15,893 bases of DNA from JAUIAI01 sp049680625 (GTDB lineage: Bacteria > Pseudomonadota > Gammaproteobacteria > Burkholderiales > Burkholderiaceae_E), in assembly GCA_049680625.1 (NCBI GenBank), contig JBAUID010000146.1, positions 1 to 15,893 of the forward strand. Reading direction: 5' to 3'. A model generated the notes under the pieces. It saw only the letters and a list, made by a program, of their open reading frames with translations, was not told where the DNA came from and searched no databases. This document shows, piece by piece, positions 7,373-13,780 of this stretch; the first letter of the stretch is position 1, and every line of letters begins with the position of its first letter. The position numbers and the translations under genes were made by a program.

Positions 7373-7414
7373 ATCGGGGTGCTTCCCCATTAGTAGCTTC
7401 ACTAATGCACCGAT
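7373..7414 (+). repeat. Long imperfect hairpin upstream of the receptor genes
   Basis: The core is CATTAGT (7388-7394), loop AGCTTC, ACTAATG (7401-7407), a perfect 7-bp stem. Outside it, CACCGAT (7408-7414) pairs with ATCGG..TG (7373-7381) with a two-base bulge, and the 5' strand carries an extra six-base bulge. There is no T-run after it. It may be an operator or a leader RNA structure. Confidence 0.5.
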
Positions 7415-7499
7415 ACAACGCGATCGGGTAGCAAAGCGCCTGCCAGGGCAGTCATTCCACGACAATTACTAATTCGACAACAAATATCCGGGGATTGTC

Positions 7500-8639
7500 T
7501 TGCAACAACGCCTTCGACGCGCTTTTAAAGCCGCGCTCATGATTGTTTTACTATTTACGGGCGGGTGGATACTAACTACTCAGCTGGCTACCGCACAAAC
7601 CACACCGTCGTCTGGAGCCGCCAGCAGTGCCTCACCAACCAAGTCGCTCAAGATCGCGACCCGCGAGGTGCCACCGTTTGCCTTTCAGGACTCGTCCGGG
7701 AAATGGCGCGGCATTGCGATTGACATGTGGGAACAGATCGGACGGGATCTCGGCGTCGAGTCTGTTTACGAATCCGTATCATTACAGGAGATGCTCGACG
7801 GCATCGCCAGTGGCCAATTTGATGCGGCCGTCGGCGCATTGTCGGTAACCAATGAACGTGAAGGCAAGTTTGATTTCAGCCACCCGTTCTTCAACACTGG
7901 TCTGGGGATTGTCGTGCCGCTCGAAGCCGGCGGCGGCAGTTGGCTGCGAACCTGGAAAGCAATGCTGTCACCCGCTTTCCTGAAGGCGGTCGCCGGTCTG
8001 CTGGCATTGCTAACCGCCGTTGGTGCATTGATCTGGCTCGCTGAGCGTCGCCGCAACGCCGATCAGTTTCCGGATGATCCGGCTCGTGGCATTGGCGCCG
8101 GGCTTTGGTGGTCTAGCGTGACCATGACAACCGTTGGCTACGGCGATAAGTCTCCGGAGACGTTTACCGGTCGATTCATTGCGCTGATCTGGATGTTCGT
8201 CAGTGTCATCATCATATCTACGGTCACAGCTAGTCTGACTACCGCATTGACCGTCGACGCGCTGTCCTCTTCGGTTCAGGATGAGAGTGGCCTGAGCCGC
8301 GTGCGAACTGGCACCGTTGCGGGATCCACGAGCGCCGAACGACTTAGCATTAAGGGAATCGGGTTTCAGTCATTCGACGATTTGTCGCAAGCCATGCAAG
8401 CCCTGAACGCCGGCAATCTTGATGCCGTGGTTTACGACCGACCTTTGCTGCGCTACCTGGTTAAGACTCAGTTCGCCGGAAAGCTGCAAGTTTTGAAGGT
8501 GACATTCGAACCACAGGACTACGCGATCGGTTTGCCATCAAATAGCAAATTGCGTGAAGGTGTGAACCTTGGCATTCTTAAGCATGCGCGTGGAACAGCC
8601 TGGGAAGCACTGGTCACAAAGTACCTCGGAAAAGAGTAG
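7500..8639 (+). CDS. Prokaryotic ionotropic glutamate receptor, GluR0-like, with potassium-channel selectivity filter
   Basis: A 379-residue ligand-gated ion channel. A signal peptide (1-33) is followed by lobe S1 of a solute-binding domain (about 49-145), with the ligand-carboxylate Arg in VTNEREGKFDFSHPFF (Arg120). Next come M1 (about 161-181), a pore loop with TTVGYGD (210-216), and M2 (about 224-246) ending in TVTASLTTALTV, the counterpart of the animal SYTANLTAF motif. Lobe S2 contains the amine-binding Asp in DAVVYD (Asp313). This is the GluR0 plan: no amino-terminal domain and three membrane passes, with TVGYGD predicting potassium selectivity. The start is TTG with GGGGA five bases upstream; the next Met (7539) would lose the basic end of the signal peptide. 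It is followed two bases later by a paralogue. The ligand is probably an amino acid; which one is unknown. Confidence 0.9.
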   Translation: MQQRLRRAFKAALMIVLLFTGGWILTTQLATAQTTPSSGAASSASPTKSLKIATREVPPFAFQDSSGKWRGIAIDMWEQIGRDLGVESVYESVSLQEMLDGIASGQFDAAVGALSVTNEREGKFDFSHPFFNTGLGIVVPLEAGGGSWLRTWKAMLSPAFLKAVAGLLALLTAVGALIWLAERRRNADQFPDDPARGIGAGLWWSSVTMTTVGYGDKSPETFTGRFIALIWMFVSVIIISTVTASLTTALTVDALSSSVQDESGLSRVRTGTVAGSTSAERLSIKGIGFQSFDDLSQAMQALNAGNLDAVVYDRPLLRYLVKTQFAGKLQVLKVTFEPQDYAIGLPSNSKLREGVNLGILKHARGTAWEALVTKYLGKE

Positions 8640-8641
8640 TC

Positions 8642-9742
8642 ATGATCGTCAGCAACAAACGACTTGGCAACCGCTTTCCGATCAGAGTTTTTCTGGCGTT
8701 CACATTCGCGTTCACCCTCGCCTGCCTGAGCTGGCCGGCCCAAGCCCAGGCTCAGGACAAGCTAACCGTATCAGTAGTTGAACGCGCACCGTTCGTGATG
8801 AAAAACGGCGATGGGGTGAAGGGTTTCAGTATCGACTTATGGAATGCGATTTCTCGGGAAATCGGACACACAAGCACCTACCAGCTTAGTGCCTCCTTCG
8901 CCGAAATGTTGAAGCAAGTTACCGACAAGTCGGCCCCGCTTGCAATCGCCAATATATCGATCACCGCCGAACGCGAAGCAGCGCTGGATTTTAGCCATCC
9001 GATATTCGATTCGGGCCTGCAGATACTAGTACCGGCAAGTGGTTCTGGCGGTGGGCTTTTAAACGCGATACTGAACTGGCGAATGCTGTCTCTGCTACTA
9101 GCGGCTGTTGCAGTCACGTTCCTTATCGGCAACTTGATGTGGTATTTCGAAAAGGATAAATCGCCTTATTTTCAGCGCAGTTACCGGGACGGCATGTGGC
9201 CCTCATTCTGGTGGGCCATGCATGCCCTAATTAGTGGTGGCTTTGAAGAGCATGTACCCCGCAGCATTCCAGGGCGTGTACTTGGGACCACACTACTTAT
9301 CTCAACTTTGTTCCTGGTGTCTGCATTCGTCGCAACCTTAACTTCGGCAATGACGCTAAGCGAGTTGCGCGCAGACATTCAGAGTGTGAACGACTTACAC
9401 GACAAACGGGTCGGCACCACCAAAGGTTCAACCGCATCGAACCTACTCAAAGAACGCGGTATCAGGCATATCGAGGTTGATAGTCTGGAGCAACTATTCT
9501 CCGACGTTGGCAGCAAGCAACTCGACGCCATCGTTCATGACGCCCCCATCCTTGCGTATTACGCGGCTACCCGGGGCAAAGGCCGGGTGCAGACAACGGG
9601 TCGAATTTTTCGGGCCGAGAAATACGGCATCGCGCTGCCAGATGGCAGCCCTTTGACTGAACCGATTAACCGGGCGCTGTTGAAGATCCGGGAATCCGGA
9701 GAATACGATGACTTGTATCGAAAATGGTTTGGCTCGAATTAG
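8642..9742 (+). CDS. Second GluR0-like ionotropic receptor subunit with a divergent pore loop
   Basis: A 366-residue paralogue of the preceding gene with the same domain order. A signal peptide ends near AQAQAQ (residue 38). S1 (about 40-130) carries the ligand Arg in ITAEREAALDFSHPIF (Arg111). M1 is at about 148-169, the pore loop at about 185-205 and M2 at about 212-236, ending VATLTSAMTLSEL. S2 has the ligand Asp in DAIVHD (Asp300). Where the first subunit has TVGYGD, this one reads HALISGGFEEHVPRS, so it lacks a potassium filter and puts two Glu at the outer mouth. Its ATG is two bases after the upstream stop, indicating cotranslation. It could form a cation channel of different selectivity or assemble with the first subunit. 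Both binding-site residues are kept, so it should still bind an amino acid. Confidence 0.88.
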   Translation: MIVSNKRLGNRFPIRVFLAFTFAFTLACLSWPAQAQAQDKLTVSVVERAPFVMKNGDGVKGFSIDLWNAISREIGHTSTYQLSASFAEMLKQVTDKSAPLAIANISITAEREAALDFSHPIFDSGLQILVPASGSGGGLLNAILNWRMLSLLLAAVAVTFLIGNLMWYFEKDKSPYFQRSYRDGMWPSFWWAMHALISGGFEEHVPRSIPGRVLGTTLLISTLFLVSAFVATLTSAMTLSELRADIQSVNDLHDKRVGTTKGSTASNLLKERGIRHIEVDSLEQLFSDVGSKQLDAIVHDAPILAYYAATRGKGRVQTTGRIFRAEKYGIALPDGSPLTEPINRALLKIRESGEYDDLYRKWFGSN

Positions 9743-9777
9743 AGCAAGCACTTTGTTTTTACCGACCGAGAATTTTA

Positions 9778-10353
9778 ATGACCATATCCGATAACAACGC
9801 GATCGATGACCCTGGCTGCCCATTGGTGGTGATCGAACCATTGACCGCTGACCGGTTCGCCGACTATGGGGAGGTTCTTGGTTTACCCATTGAACTCACC
9901 CAAGAGCCGAATGCCTATAGCTTTCCAGCAAGTGACTTCTGGCACTCGTCTGATTTCGATCCGGGAAGTGGTGGGCAGACAGAAGTCTTGTGGGTCAACT
10001 ACCGAGACACGTCACTGACTGTTACGTCACTAGAAGCCCACTGGCTTACCGAACAAGCTATCGCACCTCTATCTGGTGGCAGCCTAATTCATGTCGTTTG
10101 TGCCGGACTTCCGTATTCTCGCCGGCCAGACATGAGTCAGTTGCGAGCTTTCCAGGTTGCGCAAGGTCAGGGGATCAAAATGACCCCCGGGTGCTGGCAT
10201 ACAAGCTTTGTTGCCGACGCAGATCAGGTTACCTGCCTGATGCTGACCCGTCGGTCCACGACCCGCGATTTGGTCCGTCATTTGCGCGGAGATGAGCAGG
10301 CCACTGAATCGACGATATGCCAGGTTGCTTCAGTATCGCTTGCTAACAGATGA
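9778..10353 (+). CDS. Ureidoglycolate lyase (AllA) family protein
   Basis: A 191-residue cupin-fold protein. The AllA pattern is seen in ADRFADYGEVLGLP (24-37), LEAHWLTEQAIAPLSGG (85-101, matching the family's LERH..QAF.PL), PDMSQLRAFQVAQGQGIKM (117-135) and the metal- or substrate-site PGCWHTSFV (137-145). The Thr-Arg-Arg (RRSTTRD) near the end also matches. Known members cleave ureidoglycolate to glyoxylate and urea in purine/allantoin catabolism; many relatives are uncharacterised, so the substrate is tentative. I start at the ATG at 9778, although the frame is open from 9724, because the extra residues overlap the upstream gene. The Shine-Dalgarno is weak. It lies 35 bases behind the receptor pair and could be in the same transcript. 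No other allantoin gene is in the window. Confidence 0.75.
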   Translation: MTISDNNAIDDPGCPLVVIEPLTADRFADYGEVLGLPIELTQEPNAYSFPASDFWHSSDFDPGSGGQTEVLWVNYRDTSLTVTSLEAHWLTEQAIAPLSGGSLIHVVCAGLPYSRRPDMSQLRAFQVAQGQGIKMTPGCWHTSFVADADQVTCLMLTRRSTTRDLVRHLRGDEQATESTICQVASVSLANR

Positions 10354-10672
10354 GCCCACGACTTAACTTCCGAGTATGTGGCGGCAATGATTTGTTCTTC
10401 ATCCGGCCCTTCGCTGTCGCGTCACTGGGTTCACCGGAAGGAAATTCGGTTGCTCGCCTGGTGCTGAGTCGCCAACCGGCCAACAAGAGTCTTTCGACCA
10501 ACTGAAACTTTTGCTGTATAGCCATCAATTGCCACCCTTAGATACATATTCTCGGTTTCTCTACATCGCCTGGATACGCGCCCAAAGCCGAATTTTTTGG
10601 ATCACGATAAATGCAATCACGGCATGGTTCGTTGTAGGATGTGTTTGGCAAATTCTTATGGAGATTAAAATT
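10354..10672. other. Intergenic region without a recognisable gene
   Basis: These 319 bases between the AllA-like gene and the peroxiredoxin hold no coding sequence I can support. The frame of the peroxiredoxin is open back to 10511, but the extra 54 residues (aromatic and hydrophobic) do not belong to the family, and the peroxiredoxin has its own well-spaced GGAG. No clear promoter or terminator was found. Confidence 0.5.
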
Positions 10673-11131
10673 ATGTTGGAAACTGGAACCAAGTCGCCTG
10701 CGTTCGAACTCAAAAGCCATGATGGCGAAGCGATATCGCTCAGTAACTACCCCGGAAAATGGGTCGTGCTACACACTTTCCCACTTGCTTTCACTGGCGG
10801 ATGAAGCACTCAAACTGCCACGTTCAACCGTGCGTTGACGAAGTTTGAGGATGCAAACGCCCAGGTGCTGGGCATGAGTGTGGATTCGATATATGCATTG
10901 CGTAGCTGGGCCACCGCACTTGGCGGAATACGCCACCCATTACTGGCGGATTTCTGGCCGCATGGCGAAGTGGCGCGCTTGTTCGGAATCTTCAATGACG
11001 AAAACGGAATTGCAAACCGCGCAGTCATCATGATCGACCCACAAGGTGTGATTCGACACGGACAGGTTTATCAGGGAACCCTGCCGGACGTTGATGAGGT
11101 GCTTGGCACGCTCACAGCGCTGCAGAAATGA
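10673..11131 (+). CDS. Predicted selenocysteine-containing AhpE-type peroxiredoxin (in-frame TGA)
   Basis: Read through TGA at 10802-10804 this is a 152-residue peroxiredoxin, the normal AhpE length. Without read-through it breaks into a 43-residue fragment and an ORF starting at a TTG. Residues 37-44 are PLAFTGG followed by TGA, an exact PxxxTxxC motif with TGA as the peroxidatic residue. The rest matches AhpE closely: LLADFWPHGEVARLFGIFN (90-108) and GIANRAVIMIDPQGVIR (112-128), with catalytic Arg at 116. The protein contains no Cys at all, so without Sec it has no redox centre. GGAG lies nine bases before the ATG. It should reduce peroxides using an external thiol donor. Sec-containing peroxiredoxins are known in other bacteria. 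The alternatives, pseudogene or sequencing error, are less likely given the second case in this window. Confidence 0.85.
10802..10841 (+). promoter_or_regulatory. Candidate bacterial SECIS element after the peroxiredoxin TGA
   Basis: CACG (10819-10822) pairs with CGTG (10829-10832) around loop TTCAAC. TCAA (10810-10813) can pair with TTGA (10835-10838) below an internal loop. The apical loop begins 18 bases after the TGA, as in E. coli fdhF, and a G closes or opens the loop. The fold was drawn by hand with no energy computed. The element lies in coding sequence, as bacterial SECIS elements must. Confidence 0.4.
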
Positions 11132-11167
11132 AGGGCCGCGCAGTCTTGTGTTGAATATGTCTGGTGC

Positions 11168-11194
11168 GAACGAACGAGGCGTGCTGTTCGTTTT
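11168..11194 (+). terminator. Probable rho-independent terminator of the peroxiredoxin gene
   Basis: AACGAAC (11169-11175) pairs with GTTCGTT (11186-11192) around a ten-base loop, with one further G-U pair at the base. TTTT (11191-11194) follows. It lies about 37 bases after the peroxiredoxin stop and just before the left end of the insertion sequence. The stem is only moderately GC-rich, so strength is uncertain. Confidence 0.5.
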
Positions 11195-11208
11195 CGAAAG
11201 CAATGGTA

Positions 11209-11288
11209 TGGACTCCCCCTCACCTAATCGGCAATTATGTGCCAGACTGAAATCGCAAAACCACAGTCAACGGTGAGAAGGAGTCCAC
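11209..11288 (+). repeat. Left-end inverted repeat pair enclosing the transposase leader
   Basis: TGGACTCCCCCTCACC (11209-11224) is matched in inverse orientation by GGTGAGAAGGAGTCCA (11273-11288), 14 of 16 bases. The second copy contains the AAGGAG Shine-Dalgarno of the transposase. Pairing in RNA would hide the ribosome site, which could limit transposase synthesis from outside transcripts. The match is read directly; the regulatory role is inferred. Confidence 0.6.
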
Positions 11289-11290
11289 AC

Positions 11291-12322
11291 ATGAAGCTTA
11301 TTCGTATTGGGGTAGATTTGGCAAAGAACCTGTTCCAATTGCACGGCGTAGATCGGGACGAGAAGGCCGTCTTTAAACGACGCTTAAAGCGCGATCAATG
11401 GTTGCGTGCTGTGTTTGATCACACAGAGCCTGGTTGTGAGATCGGGATGGAAGCCTGCGGTGGCGCGCATCACTGGGCGCGAGTGTTGCAGTCTCGAGGT
11501 TACGTCGTTCGATTGGTCCCGCCGCAGTTTGTAAAGCCCTACGTGAAGAGCAACAAGAACGATGCCAATGACGCGGAAGCGATCTGCGAAGCGATGAGCC
11601 GACCGAACATGCGCTTCGTGTCAGTGAAGAGCGTCGAACAACAAGATATCCAAGCAACACACAGGGTACGCGCAGAGTGCATGGCGCATCGGACTGCCAA
11701 GGGCAACCAGATCCGAGGCCTAGTAACGGAATATGGCCTGGTAGCACCATTGCAAACGGCCGCTCTGCGTGCGGCCATCCCGTGTTGGCTTGAGGATGCA
11801 GAGAACGGTTTGACCAGCAGATTCCGCGCATTGTTACACGGGCTTTGGGAAGACTTGCTGCGGCTGGACGAACGCGTGGCGACATTGGATGCGGACATTG
11901 CGTTGATCGCTAAATCCGATCCGATGGCTAAGCGCCTGCAACAACTGCGCGGTGTTGGTCCGTTGATCTCCACAGCACTTGTGGCTAGCGTCGGGACAGG
12001 TGAGCAGTATGCTAAGGGTAGGCAGATGGCAGCGGCACTTGGACTGACACCTAAGCAACACAGCTCCGGAGGTAAAGACCGATTGATGGGTATCAGCAAA
12101 CGCGGTGATGCTTATCTGCGCAGTTTGTTGATCCATGGTGCTCGAGCGACAATCTGGCATGCCAAGAACAAAGACGATCCATTGAGTCGATGGGTGATGG
12201 ATATTTCGAAGCGACGACACCCCAACGTTGCCGCCGTGGCGCTGGCGAACAAAACCGTGCGCATGGCTTGGGCGATGATGAGAAACGAAACCGACTACGA
12301 TCCAGACTATGCAGCGGCTTGA
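11291..12322 (+). CDS. IS110/IS1111-family DEDD transposase
   Basis: A 343-residue transposase. The N-terminal RuvC-like DEDD domain shows GVDLAKN (Asp9), GMEACGGAHHWAR (Glu54) and KSNKNDANDAEAI (Asp91, Asp94). A helical linker follows. The C-terminal Tnp domain has LRGVGPLISTALVASVG (219-235) and SSGGKDRLMGISKRGDAYLR (258-277), which holds the conserved Ser (259). I start at the ATG at 11291, with AAGGAG seven bases upstream; the frame is open back to 11237 without family similarity. These enzymes move a circular intermediate and, in characterised members, are guided by a structured RNA from the element's non-coding end. The stop is TGA. No frameshift or missing motif is seen, so the gene looks functional. 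Confidence 0.92.
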   Translation: MKLIRIGVDLAKNLFQLHGVDRDEKAVFKRRLKRDQWLRAVFDHTEPGCEIGMEACGGAHHWARVLQSRGYVVRLVPPQFVKPYVKSNKNDANDAEAICEAMSRPNMRFVSVKSVEQQDIQATHRVRAECMAHRTAKGNQIRGLVTEYGLVAPLQTAALRAAIPCWLEDAENGLTSRFRALLHGLWEDLLRLDERVATLDADIALIAKSDPMAKRLQQLRGVGPLISTALVASVGTGEQYAKGRQMAAALGLTPKQHSSGGKDRLMGISKRGDAYLRSLLIHGARATIWHAKNKDDPLSRWVMDISKRRHPNVAAVALANKTVRMAWAMMRNETDYDPDYAAA

Positions 12323-12576
12323 AAGAAAGAAATCAATAAAACTAAACGAACTTAGGAACCGAATACACGATTGCACAGTAAGCTGAATGATGGCAAACAG
12401 GTCGAACCGGCATTAGCCAAACCCGTGAATGACCGCGTGCTAACAACACGAGAAAGCAATTGGGAGCTGATGCGCGAATAAACCATTATGGCCCGGCATC
12501 AACGTATGCCACCTGAGAGGCCGGATATACGTATGCAGTCGTGCCTATGTCTGTCATTAAACAGAGTACTTGCATC
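12323..12576 (+). ncRNA. Candidate guide (bridge/seek) RNA region of the IS110-family element
   Basis: About 250 non-coding bases lie between the transposase stop and the right inverted repeat. In IS1111-type relatives this is where the guide RNA that pairs with donor and target DNA is encoded. The region contains ACGTATGC twice (12502-12509 and 12529-12536) and complementary GGCCCGG/CCGG stretches around 12490-12524, consistent with structured RNA. RNA ends and pairing loops were not determined; the call rests mainly on position. Confidence 0.35.
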
Positions 12577-12591
12577 GAGGGGGAGTCCATA

Positions 12592-12892
12592 TACAGTCAT
12601 TCGAACGACAGGCAATTGTTCTTCTGACCGGCGCCCATCGGCCAGGAGCGGTCTTAGCTTGGAGCCGAAAGAAGCTCTACGAACAGTCAGCGGTTCCCTG
12701 GTCATCGATTCACTCAGGAGCAAATTCTGAACGGATTGAAGTGTCGTCCCCAAACATTGGTATTGCGAAATCCCTGTCTACGGTGGAAAGTAAGGCTATC
12801 TGGATAGCAACTTCCTCTGTAATCCTGCCGAGGGAAGTTCGTGAACCGCCTTGTGATTGATAACAGGCGCAGAGAATGCGATGGAGACAATG
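12592..12892. other. Non-coding flank between the insertion sequence and the next gene
   Basis: No gene is recognised here. The first ~50 bases are one copy of a dispersed repeat (listed separately) and begin almost at the right IS end. The remainder holds no convincing promoter or ORF; the open frames crossing it show no family features. Confidence 0.45.
12594..12643 (+). repeat. Dispersed repeat, copy A
   Basis: This stretch aligns by eye with 14031-14081 at roughly three quarters identity with one single-base gap. The best blocks are CAGTCATTCGAA against CAGCCATTCGAA and CTGACCGGCGCCCATCGG against CTGGTCGGCTCCCGTCGG. It starts three bases after the right inverted repeat of the insertion sequence. 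Confidence 0.5.
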
Positions 12893-13780
12893 ATGAGAAG
12901 AACCGTTCGAGTGATTCTGGCTGCATTATCGATTTCGACATTGGTGGGCATATCCGCCACGGCGAACGCGGCAAACGAAAAGTCAATCAATGTTGCCGGC
13001 TTCGATATGCACTACGTGGAGCAGGGACAGGGCCCTCTACTTATTCTTGTTCATGGCTCGTTTTCTGATAACCGCACCTGGAAACAGCAAATCGAGATTT
13101 TGGCGAAGGACTTCCGAGTCGTGGCTCCAACGATGCGCTACTTTGGGAAGGCACCGTGGAGTGATACCTGGCCCCAATTCAGTGACGCATTGCTCGCAGA
13201 TGACTTGGCTGCATTTATCAAAGGACTCAATTCAGGCACCACTCCTCATTTGGTTGGCTGGTCACGAGGCGCAAGGGTTGCACATCTGACGGTACTGCGG
13301 CACCCGGAGGTTGCTCGAAGTGCCTACTTATTCGAAGGTTCGGCAAGGATCAATCTGACTGAGGCTGATTCGAAAGCACAAAAATTAGCTGGTGGAAAAC
13401 TATTCGGACCGGCTATCAAGGTTCTTAAGGAAAAAGGCCCAGAAGCCTCAATTCCTAAGTGGATCGATGCGGTTGTTGGCCCCGGCGCCTATGTGAAACG
13501 TTCTGACGAACAAAAGTTGATGTTTAAAGACAATGCTCGAACTATTCCAATTTCATTGAAGGCTAAGCGAACAATTTTATCCTGCGAACAGTTACAAGCG
13601 AGCAAAGTACCGACGACAATTGTCCTCGGTACTAAGTCAACTTTAGTCGGATTTCTCAAGCCGACGGCTGATTGCCTGCCGGACAAGATTCTTACCATAA
13701 CGGACGCGACGCACGGCTGGCCGGGCGCCGACCCTAACGCCTTTGCGTCTTCCGTAAAAGACTTTGCGATGAAGCACTAA
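12893..13780 (+). CDS. Secreted alpha/beta hydrolase
   Basis: A 295-residue hydrolase with an N-terminal signal peptide (MRRTVRVILAALSISTL..., likely cleaved after ATANA at 26), so periplasmic or exported. The domain has LLILVHGSFSDNRTW (49-63, oxyanion hole) and a nucleophile elbow GWSRGA (Ser124). The catalytic His is in TDATHGWPG (His274). The usual acidic residue before the His strand is not evident (VLGTKSTLVGF), so activity should be checked. Three in-frame starts compete; I prefer 12893 because GGAG ends six bases upstream and the signal peptide then begins with MRR. Starts at 12881, 12890 or a TTG at 12857 are possible. It is relatively AT-rich, alone between the insertion sequence and a 0.5-kb gap, and looks like accessory DNA. 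Confidence 0.82.
   Translation: MRRTVRVILAALSISTLVGISATANAANEKSINVAGFDMHYVEQGQGPLLILVHGSFSDNRTWKQQIEILAKDFRVVAPTMRYFGKAPWSDTWPQFSDALLADDLAAFIKGLNSGTTPHLVGWSRGARVAHLTVLRHPEVARSAYLFEGSARINLTEADSKAQKLAGGKLFGPAIKVLKEKGPEASIPKWIDAVVGPGAYVKRSDEQKLMFKDNARTIPISLKAKRTILSCEQLQASKVPTTIVLGTKSTLVGFLKPTADCLPDKILTITDATHGWPGADPNAFASSVKDFAMKH

Larger units (their letters stand above)
7228..7499. other. Intergenic leader upstream of the receptor genes
   Basis: No gene is visible in these 272 bases. They hold a four-unit 13-bp direct repeat (7287-7338) and a long imperfect hairpin (7373-7414), listed separately. The 85 bases before the receptor start are AT-rich, including TACTAAT and CAAATATCC, and may contain the promoter, but I see no box pair good enough to call. 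Confidence 0.5.
11207..12591 (+). mobile_element. IS110-family (IS1111-type) insertion sequence
   Basis: An element of about 1385 bp bounded by exact 15-bp inverted repeats: TATGGACTCCCCCTC at 11207-11221 and its complement at 12577-12591. It contains one DEDD transposase (11291-12322) and 269 non-coding bases downstream. Terminal or subterminal repeats and a long 3' non-coding end point to the IS1111 subgroup rather than classical IS110. I see no target-site duplication, as expected for this family. The true ends may lie a few bases beyond the repeats, as in IS1111 relatives. All parts look intact, so it may be active or recently arrived. Confidence 0.85.

Noticed and set aside
8090..8300. 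First receptor as a simple two-TM potassium channel
   Set aside because: The TVGYGD pore is embedded between two halves of a solute-binding domain carrying the ligand Arg and Asp, which is the ionotropic glutamate receptor arrangement.
10354..10470. Possible read-through of the AllA-like TGA stop (about 38 further open codons)
   Set aside because: The AllA domain is already complete, the TGA has no CxxC or redox context, and the extra residues look random. I treat it as a normal stop.
10511..10804. 97-residue ORF ending at the peroxiredoxin TGA
   Set aside because: Its first 54 residues are an accidental upstream extension. The peroxiredoxin starts at 10673 with its own GGAG, and its end is the recoded TGA.
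12488..12860. Overlapping ORFs of 80-96 residues around the right IS end
   Set aside because: They run across the inverted repeat and dispersed repeat, have no recognisable domain or ribosome site, and conflict with the element boundary.
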